Below are positions 1 to 12,163 of a stretch of 64,000 bases of DNA, one piece after another. Origin of the DNA: Strongylocentrotus droebachiensis (taxonomy: Eukaryota > Echinodermata > Echinoidea > Camarodonta > Strongylocentrotidae); contig JAVYIG010000698.1 of assembly GCA_035222895.1 (NCBI GenBank), positions 62,001-126,000 of the forward strand, read 5' to 3'. The notes beneath the pieces were generated by a model that worked only from the letters and a program-made list of their open reading frames with translations, had not been told where the DNA came from and did no database searches. Both the position numbers and the translations under genes were made by a program. How positions within the stretch are numbered: position 1 is the first letter of the stretch; every line of letters starts with the position of its first letter.

Positions 1-2
1 TG

Positions 3-1556
3 GAAGAGGAATATCGGAAAAAACGCAAGCGACCACTTGAGTACAGTGATCTCTTTAAACTCGAAGTCAATGGAGAGTTCCCCAAGCGGATCATGGTTCA
101 GGGAGAGGCTGGGGCTGGAAAGACAACATTCTGTGCTAAGATTGCCTGGGACTGGATAAATGACAGTCCTGCTGTCCCAAAGTTTGTGTGGGTACTTGTT
201 GTCCCTTTTCGTGAAGCCAAACAATACACGATCGGTGAAATTGCCAAGTCATATCTCTCCAAGGACAACCCAGCAACAGCCTGCCAGATCACTGAGTACA
301 TTCGTTCAAATCCAACTCATGTATTCATTGCATTAGATGGATTAGATGAGTTTAAGGGCAAGGTTGTACAGGAAGGGGAAGCTGGTTCAAAGTCTGAATG
401 TCACCAGCCAAAGTCTGCTGATCAAACCAAGGCAAGATCAGAATCAAAGCAAAAGGTAATGCAGCCAAAGTCATCAAGTGCCACTTCGCAGCCAAGAGTC
501 AACAGTGCAGAGGCAAGTGGAAGTTCTGCAGAGAGAGGTGACATTGCACTTACAGACATTCTGCGTTCAGATGAACTTGCCACTTGCCCGGTGTTGGTGA
601 CAAGTCGCCCATGGAAGGTCACAGAGATAAGAGATAATGATAGTCTGAGGAAGCTGTACACTTTCATTCATGTGGAAGGTTTTAGCAAGAATAGTGTGGA
701 GGTTTACATTCACAAGTACTTTCCAGAAGATGTGGCCAAAGCAGATCAGCTTATCCAATTAACCAAAGACAATGTCATCATATCTGAGAATATGGCCCCG
801 TATCCTATCTACATAGCTATGCTCTGTCTTATGTGGAGAGAACTTGGTGACAAAAAACAAGAAAAGTTGAAGTCATTACAAACTTTTTCTCAAATATTTG
901 ATGAAATGTTTGAATTCTTGAAGGTGCATTATGCTCAGAAAGAGATTGCAGATTTAGACAGCCCATCTTTCCAAGCATTTCGCTCTCAAATTGAGAAGCT
1001 CATGGAACCAGTTGCCAAAGTTGCTTTCACCGGGCTACAAGAAAACACCCTTAGTTTCCAAGAAGGTGATTTTGAACAGTGCTCAGACTCCATTGAAACA
1101 GCTTGCAGAGTAGGGGTGTTGTCTAAGGAGAAAAAATTGTCATCTATACATGATAAGAGCAGTTTATTCCTGCAGTCTACTTTCTTCTTTCCACACAAAC
1201 TCTTTCAGGAGTACATGGCTGGAGTCCATCTTGCTTCTTTGTATGAATTCGATCACAATGAATTCAACAGGCTGATTGAGCAAGTAGTGCTGCCTAGAAA
1301 GGAAGAGTTTAGGTATCTCCTGTACTTCACTGTATCACGGAAGAAAGCCATTGCCGGGCATATCATCAAATGCATGTTACAGGGCGACATGTACTTGGAT
1401 GAAAAATTTTTGGTTGATGTATCCTTTGAGAGTCAGGACCTAGATACTGCAGCCTTGGCGAGGGGTGGAATGTCATCTCTGACAATAAGCAAATCCATGA
1501 AAGCACACACCATAGCAGGTTATGTATTCACTGGACTAGGTGTATATAAAGATGTG
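3..1556 (+). CDS. NACHT-domain NLR receptor, coding exon 1 seen (5' partial)
   Basis: Large exon of an intracellular NLR-type immune receptor, open from the window edge, so the N-terminus (probably a death-fold or other effector domain) lies outside. Counting from the Met at position 93, the Walker A/P-loop GEAGAGKTT is at residues 4-12, Walker B FIALDGLDEF at about 78-87, and the sensor-1 strand CPVLVTSR at about 165-172. The winged-helix/superhelical part follows, including FFFPHKLFQEYMAG. NACHT ATPases of this type oligomerise on ligand sensing; that role is family knowledge. Between Walker B and sensor 1 sits a Lys/Ser/Gln-rich insert of about 60 residues, which is unusual. Reading continues upstream of the Met to the window start, so that Met is internal. 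The exon ends in phase 0 at the donor GTAAGTTT (1557). The remaining exons are listed separately; I join them by phase and splice sites. Confidence 0.9.
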
Positions 1557-1597
1557 GTAAGTTTAATATCTTACATACATTAATAAGTATTATAATT

Positions 1598-1813
1598 TAA
1601 AGGGGATGTCCACCCTGATATTAAGTTGGTTTGAATAGAAGCAGAAAATGAGAAAAACAGGTCAGTGACAGTTTGAGCCAAATATTATTAAAATTAATTA
1701 AAATTCAAAATGTTCCTATTTTAATCAAATATTGCTCAAACTTTCTATTATTTGTTTCTCTTCTTTTCCTACTTTTATTAAAACCAATTTAAAATCAGGG
1801 TGGACTTCCCCTT
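1598..1813. mobile_element. MITE in NLR intron 1
   Basis: About 216 bp bounded by inverted repeats. The left end TTAAAGGGGATGTCCACC continues CTGAT; the reverse complement of the right end is TTGAAGGGGAAGTCCACC, also followed by CTGAT. It is AT-rich and non-coding inside. It lies only about 40 bp after the exon 1 donor. A single matching terminus occurs at 57945-57980, showing a dispersed family. The target duplication is unclear. Confidence 0.75.
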
Positions 1814-2159
1814 CAATTGCAAACCCCAACATGCATCTACAGACATACATTTTTCTTAGGAATGGCTATTTAATGGGTTTTTTATTTATTCATTTATTCA
1901 TAGTATTAAACAAAATATGATTAGCAGCCAATGGCTGAATTGTTCACACTTTACAAGCATGTTTTAAAATTACATAAAATACAATACTAAATATGGTAAG
2001 AATATCCAAAAGCCAGATGATACTCATGGTACATAGAACACTGTAGATTAAATAATTTAAGAAAAACAGAACAAATATAAGTCATGAAACATAATTCATG
2101 GAGAGAATTAAATTGCACTTTTGATCAATATATTATGTCCATCGTTCCCACCATTCTAT

Positions 2160-2199
2160 TCGTCCTCTTCTTCCCCCTCTCTCTCCCTTTCTCTCTCTT

Positions 2200-2238
<39 letters not shown>

Positions 2239-2246
2239 GTCTCTCT
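2160..2246. repeat. (CT)n microsatellite
   Basis: CTCTCT tract with a few TTT interruptions; the short reading frames across it are artefacts. The rest of 1814-2598 is anonymous AT-rich intron. Confidence 0.9.
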
Positions 2247-2598
2247 TGCCTGTGGGTTGTTGGCAGATATATCGATAATTTGGTTACAGATATTTGGTTT
2301 AATTCAAAGTTCAAAGTATTTATGATAAGTTCAAAAGAGAATATAATTCTAATTAACGGTATGAGTATTAAAAAGATTTAAGAAATATTGCATAATTACA
2401 ATTTACAAACCGTCAAATTGTTCAATAAATTGTATCGAATTATTTTGCAGGGCTTGAATAGCGTGTAAAATTGTACACATGGTCTAATAATCTAATTAAC
2501 ACTAATAATTTACAACAATGACAAGATAAACGCATTAAACTGAGGATAATGGGATTGTGCTGGTAGTTTTACCTAAGTATGATGCACAACAGATTTAT

Positions 2599-3178
2599 TT
2601 ATGGATCCCCCTCCCCCTTTACTTTAAATTTAAATTCAAGAGCTGGATGAGGTAGAGGAGGAGCACTTCTTTTGAAGCGCTCCGTTTTAAGACTTAGGAC
2701 TAGGTTTGGCCATTTCGCAGTGATCGACAATGTAAAGTTGATCGCAATGGAGGAAGCCGGTGGTGAAAGTTTGATGATGGGCTGGTCAATCTTTTGAACA
2801 GACTCGATGCTAGTTTCTCTCGTCATTCATTGAGAGTGGGCAGTTCCAATTCTTTTAGAGCATGTTGGTAAGTACAGTAGTGCAGTCCAAGCACACGGCA
2901 GCATGCTCATTTTTTGGATTCTTTCAATCTGATTACTTTGGTTTTCAGTTAGCCCAGAGGGCCAAGCAGGGGCACAGTATTCTACCATGGGCCGAACGTA
3001 AGAAAAGTAGACAAATTTGATCATTTGCTGGAAGTTTGAATCTGTTTAATATTCTGAGCATGTATAGTTTTGTGCTTGCTCGCTTGACAATATTATTCAC
3101 ATGATATGAACATTTCAGATCATGTTTAACCAGTACTCCAGGGGGGTGTTTCATAAAGCTGTTCGTAAAGTTACGCAT
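2599..3178 (-). pseudogene. LINE reverse-transcriptase C-terminal fragment
   Basis: On the minus strand, consecutive broken frames read PGVLVKHDLKCSYHVNNIVK, RASTKLYMLRILNRFK, VYFSYVRPMVEYCAPAWPSG then LTENQSNQIERIQK, and near the end LKTERFKRSA. This order (H/D..LKW-like strand, Y.RP.VEY..P.W, then IERIQK, then RTERFK..) is the familiar thumb/C-terminal part of non-LTR retrotransposon ORF2 (jockey/CR1-like). Several frameshifts and stops make it dead. It sits in NLR intron 1 in opposite orientation to the host gene, 5'-truncated. Confidence 0.8.
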
Positions 3179-3289
3179 GACTTAACAAATGACTTAAATA
3201 TGAAAAGCCAAATGGGATGCTCAATCATTTTTAACTGCATCAACTTAAGTTGAACTGTGCAGATGTAGATTAATTATAGTAACGCTGCC

Positions 3290-4215
3290 TTGCGTCCTTC
3301 CGTGCGTCCGTCCGTGCGTCCGTAACAAATTTGGTTTCTGATTGATAACTTCAGTAATGTTTGACGGATTTTAATGAAATTTGATGTGAAGGTACATGAT
3401 ATCAAAATACAGGCTAATTTCGTTTTTCGGAGTATGTAGGTCAAAGGTCAAAGGTCATAGCTCATTAAATATGCGAAAAACTACACATCTGGTTTCCGAT
3501 CGATAACTTTAGTAATGTATGACAGATTTTAATGAAATTTGATATGAAGGTACATGATATCGAAATACAGGCTAAGTTTGATTTTGGAGTATGTAGGCCA
3601 AAGGTCAAAAGTCATAGCTCATTAAATATGCGAAAAAATACAATCTGGTTTCCGATCGATAACTTTAGTAATGTTTGACAGATTTTAATGAAATTTGATA
3701 TGAAGGTACATGATATCAAAATACAGGCTAAGTTCAATTTCCGATTATGTAGGTCAAAGGTCATAGCTCATTAAATATGCGAATCTGGTTTCTGATCCAT
3801 AACTTTAGTATTGGTTGACGGATTTTAATGAAATTTGATAAGAACGTTCATGGTATTAAAACACAGCCTAAGGTCAATTTTAGAGTATGTAGGTCAAAGG
3901 TCATAGCTCATTAAATATGCAAATCTGGTTTCCGATCCATAACTCTAGTATTGTTTGACAGATTTTAATGAAATTTGATATGAAGGTTCATGGTATCAAA
4001 ACACAGGCTAAGTTCAATTTCAGAATATGTAGGTCAAAGGTCATAGCTCATTAAATATGCAAATCTGGTTTCCATTCGATAACTTGAGTAATGTTAGACA
4101 AATTTAATGAAATTTAATATGAAGGTACATGGTATCAAAATACATGTACAGCCTAAGTTTGATTTCTGAGTATGTAGGTCAAAGGTGAAATGTAATAGCT
4201 CATTAAATAGGCAAA
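3290..4215. repeat. ~133-bp diverged tandem repeat with GGTCAAAGGTCA motifs
   Basis: Six to seven imperfect units, each with TCTGGTTTCCGATC, ATAACTTTAGTAATGTTTGA, GATTTTAATGAAATTTGAT, then GTAGGTCAAAGGTCATAG and CTCATTAAATATGC. It is preceded by a CGTCCGTCCGTGCGTCCG stretch, a combination that also opens the related array at 15684. It is intronic to the NLR gene. Below it, 4216-4990 contains a poly-G run near 4435 and otherwise nothing recognisable. Confidence 0.85.
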
Positions 4216-4990
4216 GCACCCAACACTATACAAAATCAAATTAATAAAGTTTCAAATAATTTATACACAAAACAACATTTAAGAGAGAAAGAAAGAGATG
4301 AGAAGGAAGCATTACAAATTTGCACAAGTCTTCAAGGAGATGTCTTTAATACAATATTTACACTAATGATATTTTTAAGTGGGTATACTACCGGCAATGA
4401 TGATTATTGACTGTCCATTTTTGTTGTAGTGGAGGGGGGGGGGGGGTTGATGTGAAACATACATTATGATAATACTTGAGCAGTATCATTTCATATACCC
4501 ATCACTATAGGCATATGATAAATATCAACAGTCAACTATTTGAATTAGTTTTATTGGACTACCAACCCTTTTCTGGTTGGAAAATAAACTGTCTGCTTGA
4601 AATGGCATCCTACACCTCAGTTTTGCTGCAACCAGTCCTCTTGATCATTTGATGCTCAGACTTCAGAGTAACCCTTAATTTTGATGGATGGAATAATTTA
4701 GGGCCCTTTAAAATGGCCTTTACCATGCTGCATTGCAGATAAAATGTTATAGCAGGCCTTCCTTTGCAAATAAATTTGGGATCATATAGGTTTCGTAGCA
4801 CTACTCTGATGATATCGACCACTGTATTAAGTAACCATTCTGTAATCATTCAATGAGACTTTCTTAATGCAGGCCGAGTGACAGAAGCATCAACAAAATC
4901 TGAGGTGGTCTTAAACTTTATCAATGGACTCTGACTTTCTCATATTTTAATTTTTTGTTTGTTTTGTTTTTGTTTTTGCTTTTGATTTAG

Positions 4991-5149
4991 ATCGATCTTG
5001 GAGTAAATGGAGAATTTGGACCAATTATATCACATGATATGGGGGAGATTATATGCTCTGTGCCCTCTCTAGAGGATGTTACACTATTTCAAGCTGCCTT
5101 GCACAGTGACTTCTATGCAGTTCTCGCTAAAGAAGGAAACAAGTCCAAG
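4991..5149 (+). CDS. NLR gene, coding exon 2 (post-NACHT region)
   Basis: A 159-bp exon (53 codons) flanked by a good acceptor (T-rich tract then TTTAG) and donor GTGAGTG. It reads in phase 0 from exon 1, starting IDLGVNGEFGPI and ending AKEGNKSK. It has no strong motif of its own, but the open frame, exact phase match and splice signals support it as the linker between the NACHT helical region and the leucine-rich repeats. The intron before it is 3.4 kb and the one after is at least 8.7 kb; both are filled with repeats. No coding exon could be confidently placed between 5150 and 13926, although one weak candidate is noted among the findings. Confidence 0.75.
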
Positions 5150-6124
5150 GTGAGTGAAAAAACACATTGTAATGCCGTAGTCTAGCCTAAGGGGGCGCTT
5201 TGTCAAGACGCAGAACATCAATCGCTTGAAAATTTGAAAAATCACTGTGATTACAGTTGTAGAAAAAAAATTAAGTTGGGTCAGGAATTTAAAAGTTAAA
5301 AACTAAAATGTGTATTGTTTTTGTCATTCTGTCACTTTGCATCCTCCCAGTAAGATTTACACGAGGATGTTGCAAAATTTTCTCACAACAAAATACAAAA
5401 TTGTAGTGGGAGAGGGGGGGGGGGAAACCTTCCCCCTTCAGTTGCCAAACTTCCTTAAATATCCCACCCACCTCCTCCCCCCCCCCATTCCTGCCATGAC
5501 AAGATATTGCTGCCCCTGAATGTTTGATTTAGGGATAAACCATAATAAACTTGAGTATTGAATGGGAAATGCACATAGGGAGTCAATACATGCAAAGTGT
5601 TCAAATAATTTAAAGCCTATCAGAAAAGGTTTTTATTGCCAAGTCTTGAATTATATTTAGTGTTCACTTAACTTCTTTCTGATTTTACGTTCATGACATG
5701 TTGCATTAACCTCAATATAAAATTTCTGCATCATGTCAGGGTTTCTTTTTACTATTTAGTTTTGACTATACAACCGTCTGTAGTGTATATTGGATTCCTT
5801 TGTGAAGTCAAAGAATCAATTTGGAGAATGTTCTAAAGTAATATGAATCAAATATGACATTTATTTTTAAAATTGCCACTCACAGGCCAACAGCTTTTGT
5901 GGCTAAAATCACAGTGCACATACCTGCTTAAATGTAAATAAAAATATGGCTGATGATGATGATATCTAATTGAAAAGGGAATTGAGATGAAAATAAGAGA
6001 TGAACTTGCATTTTAAGAATGCTATTCAATTTGTCGACAAACTTGATTTCCTGGTACATCATAGTTATTTACATTTAAAGCGACTACCTATATTCTTTAT
6101 TTCTGATATTACTGTTTTTCTTTC
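5150..6124. other. anonymous intron sequence
   Basis: NLR intron 2 start. It contains a G-run at about 5415 and a C-run at about 5478, and AT-rich DNA with no supported coding, RNA or repeat structure. Confidence 0.5.
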
Positions 6125-8834
6125 CTAATCACTGTCTGAGTCGCTGCTACTGTCACTGATTTTTGCTGCTCTGATGTCGTATTCGATGTCCTGCATCCTG
6201 CTAAATTTGCTTGATAGTCCTTGGTAGCGGCACCCTATGTAGCATGATATAGCCTTCTTCATTGAAACGGGCCAGGCTTGATGGGTACTTCGAACAGGAA
6301 GCACGTGCTGATCATCCAGATTCCACCCAAATACTGTCCAGGGTGGGGTTTTAGGCTTGGCAATGTGAATGTGTGCTCTCTTATTCATCATCGTTGCAAG
6401 GGCATGCAGCTCTCTTTACATGAAGAAAAAACGTGTCTCCTGTTTGGGGGGGGGGGGGGGAGGAGCCTTAGGAGAGTATAGATCTGTTGTTCAAAAACTT
6501 GTATGCTCTGAGATTGCCCAGATCAGACTCCTTGAAGTCATCACTTGCTGAGGTGTTAATATATGTTGTGATGGCCCTAATACCTCCTTGATTAGTTCTC
6601 TGGATACAACGTCAGTGATGGCCCTTGCCTTGGGGTTCTCACCAAGTCAATAATCTCTAGTTCTCCATCACTAGCAATGATCTGTGTCATACGCAGAAGA
6701 GCAGTTACTTCATCACTCTTCCCTGATTTAGCTCTTGTGGGCCCAGACTTCTTTTGTTTCTTGTTTTGTGTGTGGAACGTGTTCAGCTTCATAATACTTG
6801 TCTTCTTCTGAAGACTGGACAGTGATTGAGACAGTGCCTCCACGCCTATTTGTTTAACACTGCTCAAGTTGTCCTAAACTGTGCAATCAGCACATTGCCC
6901 AGTTGACACATTTATCAGGGATGTTGTAGTTGCACTGGATGGATTCGTCTCGACTGCTACCATTACCTTGATGACCATCTCTGTGTCCCTTGTACTCGAC
7001 ATACACCAGATTCATTGTTAGGGCTGGGTGAAAGAAGATGCAGCATCGATATTTACTGTGCAGAGACAGATGTGATGGGTTTTAATTGTTTAAACCCATT
7101 TTATCCATGGGGCGGGGTTAGGTGTAATTCCGTCATGCCCACTTTCTTCTTACTTGGCATCTGCATTTGTCTGTTCAAGAAGCATGTCAGGAGAAACACA
7201 ATTGTGCTTGCCGTCTGCTCTCCTTGCAACAAATGCACCCGCCATAAGTGCTTCATGTACATCAGGGGCTGTTTTAGGAAGATTTTTCATCTCATCAAGA
7301 TAGAGAGGCAGAGACTGCTGCCCATATTTGTAATGCCCTGCTGCTTTGAGGTAAGGTATCATTCAATATGATTCACAGACATGTCCTACCCAGTCAGCTT
7401 CTCGCTGGTAGTAGTTAAATCTATGCAGAACATCAGGAAGGTGGACCAGAAGATTGCTGTTGGTTGATCAACCATTGATTCTGGGAAAAGTTCCTGAAGG
7501 GCTGATAACTGTTCATGGGAATTCTGAAGCATTTGCAACTTTTCAGTGGCAGTGATGTCTTTTTCATAGAGCATTTTCAAGACAGATTCCACCTCAGGCT
7601 GCCAGTGATCTGTTTCTCTGTCTGCTGCCCATCATGTCTAGAATGCTTCCTAGTAGAGGCGCCACATAGTTTTGCTCAGGATTCTGAGGGCATGTATGGC
7701 CTGGTAGTAGTCGGCTTTATCACCAAACATCTTCCTGGCACAGACCAGCTGCAACAAGAAAATCTTCTGCACCTGCCGCCCTAAAGATCTGCAAACTGCT
7801 TTCATGTAGTTGTGAGCTTGATGAAAGCCACCCAGCAGTAAGACCACATTGCTGAACTCACTACGATGCTTGTCTCTGATGGCTACAGCGAGCTCATATG
7901 TAGCCTGATCTCCAGTTATAATTTTGTATTTGTTACCACGTGCATGTGATGTCCTGACAAGTCAAATCATCATTTCCTTTAGTACAGTAGGGTCAGTTGG
8001 AGAAGATGGGATCAGAGGAAGATAGCCAATGATTCTAGCCTGTCTATGTGGATGGAGGTCAGCACGGAATGAGGAAAGCCCGGAAGTCCTGCTTCTAAAA
8101 CTTTAGGAGCATCCACCAGTTGCGAAGTTGTGATCATTCTACCGAGGCGCCACATAAGCAGAACGTCCTCAGTCTGCATGGCCATCTGAAGAGTGAGTGA
8201 GTCTGGAACCATATTGTATGCAGATGTGAATGAAATCTCAGTTGAATTTTTCTCACACATCTCTTTCTTACACTTCACAATCTGCTCTAAGAATCTTTGA
8301 TGCTTGCAGGAGTGTATGGTGTTTTCCCTCGATATCATCTCCTTCTAGGCGCCTCAGTTTTTTCAGTGCGTCACCAAGTGGTAATGTGGAAGCACATATA
8401 AATCCTGAACCTTTGGTTTGATTGAGAACCAAAATATGTGACCCATAGTATTCATGTAATGTATGTTTCAAGATGGTCGCCCGGTATTTATCTCCTTTAT
8501 CGACACCAAGCTCCTCAAGAATGTCTCGGTACCTTACGCGGATGATTCTACGAGGAATGTGGACAGACCAGGAGCTGGAAAAGAGGAGCTTCCAGCTCAT
8601 CTACAACATCATAAGGGTTTAACTTTGACCGACCAGAATGCGAAGAGCCTTAAATTTGTTCAGATATGTTGTTACACACGTAACTGGATGAAGAATAGGC
8701 TTATCACAGATTCTTGTTGGCATATGATGCATTTTGTGTAGTCAGTGCTCATATCTTTGGAAGACTTCTTAGCAGGCACATGCTTCATGGACATGGCACT
8801 ATCTGCCACACGTTTTCTTGGCTGGTTACTCATC
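6125..8834 (-). pseudogene. decayed ORF of an uncharacterised mobile-element-associated protein
   Basis: The minus strand shows a chain of collinear frame fragments from ATG at 8834 to a stop at 6125. The N-terminus is MSNQPRKRVADSAMS with a cysteine motif TKCIICQQES. A frameshift then leads to DKPILHPVTCVTTYLNKFK. Further fragments include RDILEELGVDKGDKYRATIL, QMAMQTEDVLLMWRLGRM, MVLLLGGFHQAHNYMKAV, MIPYLKAAGHYKYGQQSL, then NCVSPDMLLEQTNAD, ending in an acidic SDSSSDSDSD tail. As I recall, long ORFs with this fragment order recur many times in cnidarian and echinoderm genomes and behave like mobile-element genes; their biochemical function is unknown to me. At least four frameshifts or stops make this copy inactive. 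It lies antisense within NLR intron 2. Confidence 0.6.
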
Positions 8835-9654
8835 TTGCTGTAGGAACCTATAATATAGAGGGGTGTATCATTTGAATAATAGTTGCACTGTATTTATATT
8901 TCATATAAACCTAACTTTGAAATGTTACTTTACATTAGCAGGCAAACTTTCACTCTTTCTTGTAATTCTTGTAAGATCTTAAAAGACAGACCCAGGAATT
9001 CTGAAATTCATCTAGTATGAGGTTGCTTTGGTCAATTTCACCCTCTTATACCTATATCAATTATAAAACAACATTGAGATGGGGGTAATAGGTATATTAG
9101 TATTGGATTAACAGGAGTATTGGATTAACAGGAGCATTGGATGTAACAAACATGTAAAGTCATCACAAAAGGTTGCAAATCCGATTTAAGTGTTGTGATC
9201 CAAAACACAAGATGGAACAAAATTTATGCTACATTATATTAAGGTTTATTCTAATCTACGAGTGTTAAAGTGGAACTAGTATCAGAAACTATATATTTAT
9301 TGGTTCACTTTCTCTTATATTTACATCAGGTAATGTTTTAATACAGAGTCCTTGAGAAGAATCTTCCGGATTGCTCCATAGTGATGCCAGATGATTACAT
9401 ATGGAAATTCTGTAATAAGCTGCTAGATAATATTTTATCAATAATCCAAAAGTTTGCTATGAGTAAAAATATTCTGATTTGAGTTAGCAAAACTTACTAC
9501 ATCCTCAAACCTGCAACTGAAATTCCTACCTCATACCAAAAGGTTCAAGCTGGTTAGGAAGTTTCTGATAGTTTCTTTATCATTCTATTAGTTGAAATGT
9601 ACTTGTAATGTTTGATTTCCTGTCTCTCTGATGTTGCTAACAACTCTGTTTAGT
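8835..9654. other. anonymous AT-rich intron sequence
   Basis: Only a short local repeat (ACAGGAGTATTGGATTA, ACAGGAGCATTGGATG at about 9110-9140) is visible; no gene or RNA supported. Confidence 0.5.
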
Positions 9655-10343
9655 CATTCATAGAAAAAGGGAAGAATGCAATTAATCATTCACGTTTCAG
9701 TTGCAAACTTGACACATATGGTATGCGGCAATGATGACTCATATTAAATGTATTATCAGGGAACTAAACTGCATATTGTCCAAAATGAACTTTGTTATGC
9801 TATAACTTTTTTTACATGAAAAGCAAAACATCTGTAATTTTCAGATCATATTCAACTAATATTACATACCTGCCAACCCTTACAAATAATCCGGAATATT
9901 CTGTTTTTCTGGATTAGTCATTTATAGAACTTCATTAAAATATTTGTAGATCCAGACAGGATTCTATGTTTTATTTGACCATGTCATACAAAAACCAAGA
10001 TTCTACAATTACCTTACACAATTTGTATTAATTACAAATCAGAATTACTAATTTTTGGGTGAATTTATGATTGCCCCTGCCACTTGTGTCTCCCCCATCG
10101 CCCAGCCCAACCGTTCACTGTCCCTTCAATCATTAAGAAAAAGGATAGAATGCAATTAGATGATTCACGTTTCAGTTGCAAGGGCAAACCTGACAGATAT
10201 GCGGCAATGACGACGCACGTTAAACGTATCATCAAGGAACTGGTCTGTGCATATTGTCCAAAATGAACTTTACTACGCTATACATTTTTTTACATAAAAA
10301 TCAATGAACCTGTAATTTTCAGATCGTATTCAACTAATATTAG
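9655..10343. repeat. pair of ~210-bp direct repeats
   Basis: Segments 9661-9869 and 10131-10343 align along their length: both contain GAATGCAATTA, TTCACGTTTCAGTTGCAA, TATGCGGCAATGA, CATATTGTCCAAAATGAACT and CTGTAATTTTCAGATC. The copies have diverged noticeably, so the event is old. The intervening ~260 bp is unrelated AT-rich sequence. Confidence 0.75.
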
Positions 10344-10439
10344 GAAGGTTTTCTATATATTTTTAATTCTTCAGTTTCAAAAGTGATTGAAATATGGAGA
10401 AATAACTCCACCAGGTGTAAATGGGTACCTGATATTATT

Positions 10440-10565
10440 CAGCACTAGTTACTTTGGCAGCTCGGCTACGACCAGGGTAATATGCGTAAAGCACCATGAG
10501 CGTCAGAGCTTGGCGGATACTGGTGCTATATAATTATCCTATTATTTATTATTATTATTATTATG
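10440..10565 (+). repeat. SINE/LINE-like 3' tail with (TTA)n
   Basis: GCTCGGCTACGACCAGGG, GCACCATGAGCG and GGTGCTATATAATTATCC followed by a (TTA)n run. This resembles the GGCGCTATATAAAT(ATT)n end found on many retroposon-derived repeats in animals. The family is not identified. Confidence 0.45.
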
Positions 10566-11380
10566 TAAAATAAATTCAATCATCATGAATGTGGTATCAT
10601 CTTGTAGATAATTTAATTTTCTTTCATTGATACCACATGCATGGTAAAATGATGTTCTGTTACAAAATTATCTTCTAATTATTGACTATTTTTTTTCCAG
10701 AAAAATATTGTCAGGGTAGTCCACCTAGAAATTGTGCAGGAAGATCCTCTGATCATGTTTATACCGACCGACCTACAACATCCCGACCAAAACCCCCCCA
10801 AATTAAGGTTTTGCCCCCTAGGTATTCAGCTATTTTGTTGTTGCCTTGATGGTATTATGTCTTCATTCAACAGAACTATAGTACATACAAATTATTAAAA
10901 CATAGCAGGCCACATAATACGAACCACAAAGGAAAATTATTGTAAGGTATGTATATGTTCTATAGCTAGACCACTTTCATGTACAATATAACATCTATTA
11001 TTATAATCATCATAATCATTTTAAGCTTGTAAATAAAATTATCATTCTTTAAACTCTCTAATAGAATATTATCTTTAGCAATGCTGGTCTAAATATTTGA
11101 ATTACAATGAAAAGGTGCTATACTGAATATTTTACTGAGAAGATTTGCATTTAATTCACATACCTCTAAAATACAGTAGAATCACTGCAATTCGCTCCTA
11201 CGCTCAGGAATTCCTGATCTTCCTCTTACCTGAATCTTCAGTATGGTCATATCCTATTGGACTGTCTATCCCTGACTCTTGACAAAGGCCTTATATTTTC
11301 ATGCACTTTTGATCGAACTATAATGTACATAAAAATCACCTGAAGGTACTAGCTGTAACATCACGGATATCTCCAATTCC
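10566..11380. other. anonymous intron sequence
   Basis: AT-rich with no clear gene. A CAG-bounded open stretch at 10701 is discussed among the findings as a possible relic exon. Confidence 0.4.
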
Positions 11381-11819
11381 GTTTAACCGCCTGTCAAAAC
11401 CGGACGGTTTTCGGTTAAACGATTTATTTAAAAAAAAAAAAAAAAAAAAAAATCTTTTTTTTTTTTTTTTTTTTTGGCCGTGTGAAAAAGCAGGAAGGTG
11501 ATTTAACTGAAGGCGCCGATTTGTGCTTGTGAACTAGTCACAAATAATAGTAACAATGTCGTTTTAGAATAATGTGTAAGATAATTAAAGTAAATTAAAA
11601 ACAGTAGAGGACCTACATGTAGGATAGAACCTTGTGGTACACCATGTGTTAAACTTGGATGAATATATATTGAGATCTATTACAAAGATTACTTTCAAAC
11701 CAAGATGACAGACAAATTGGAGTGTTGTTCTAGTTTCCAAGTGGTAAGTCATCACACCGATTACTGAGCTGGGAGACATTGCCAGGCATAGTGCCAGGTG
11801 GAGGGGCATAAATCAAAAC

Positions 11820-11863
<44 letters not shown>

Positions 11864-11966
11864 AAAATAAATTATTAAAAAAAAAAAAAAAAAAAAAACG
11901 GGAAAACGAAACCGTCCAATTGAAAACGGAATCCGCCATGGGCGGTCGGATACCGGACGGTTAAAC
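11381..11966. mobile_element. element with GTTTAACCG inverted ends around LINE relic
   Basis: The left end GTTTAACCGCCTGTC and the reverse complement of the right end (GTTTAACCGTCCGG) form an imperfect terminal inverted repeat. Long poly-A/poly-T and (AT)n tracts lie just inside both ends. The centre holds a reverse-transcriptase relic on the minus strand (see 11560-11730). The target duplication is not clear, so the boundaries are approximate. Confidence 0.45.
11560..11730 (-). pseudogene. LINE reverse-transcriptase fragment (palm motif)
   Basis: On the minus strand one frame reads WFESNLCNRSQYIFIQV. A frameshift then gives THGVPQGSIL, three extra codons, and GPLLFLIYFNYL. W..S.L.NR.QYV, followed by GVPQGSILGPLLF, is the hallmark of non-LTR retrotransposon reverse transcriptase upstream of the catalytic YADD box. 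The extra codons and the frameshift show it is dead. Confidence 0.75.
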
Positions 11967-12163
11967 GTTTGACTACAGCACTATAATAATACACATTCTG
12001 ACTTCTCACTGTCTGATTTAACTTATAAAAGTATACAAAGGACTAATATTGGGAAAACTACTCTGTGCAAATAAATACTAGCCCCAACAAGACCCTTTCA
12101 TTGATGCGGTCTCTGACCACATGTTTACAAAATTCCTGCTCCCCCTCCATCAACCAGTGTTAA

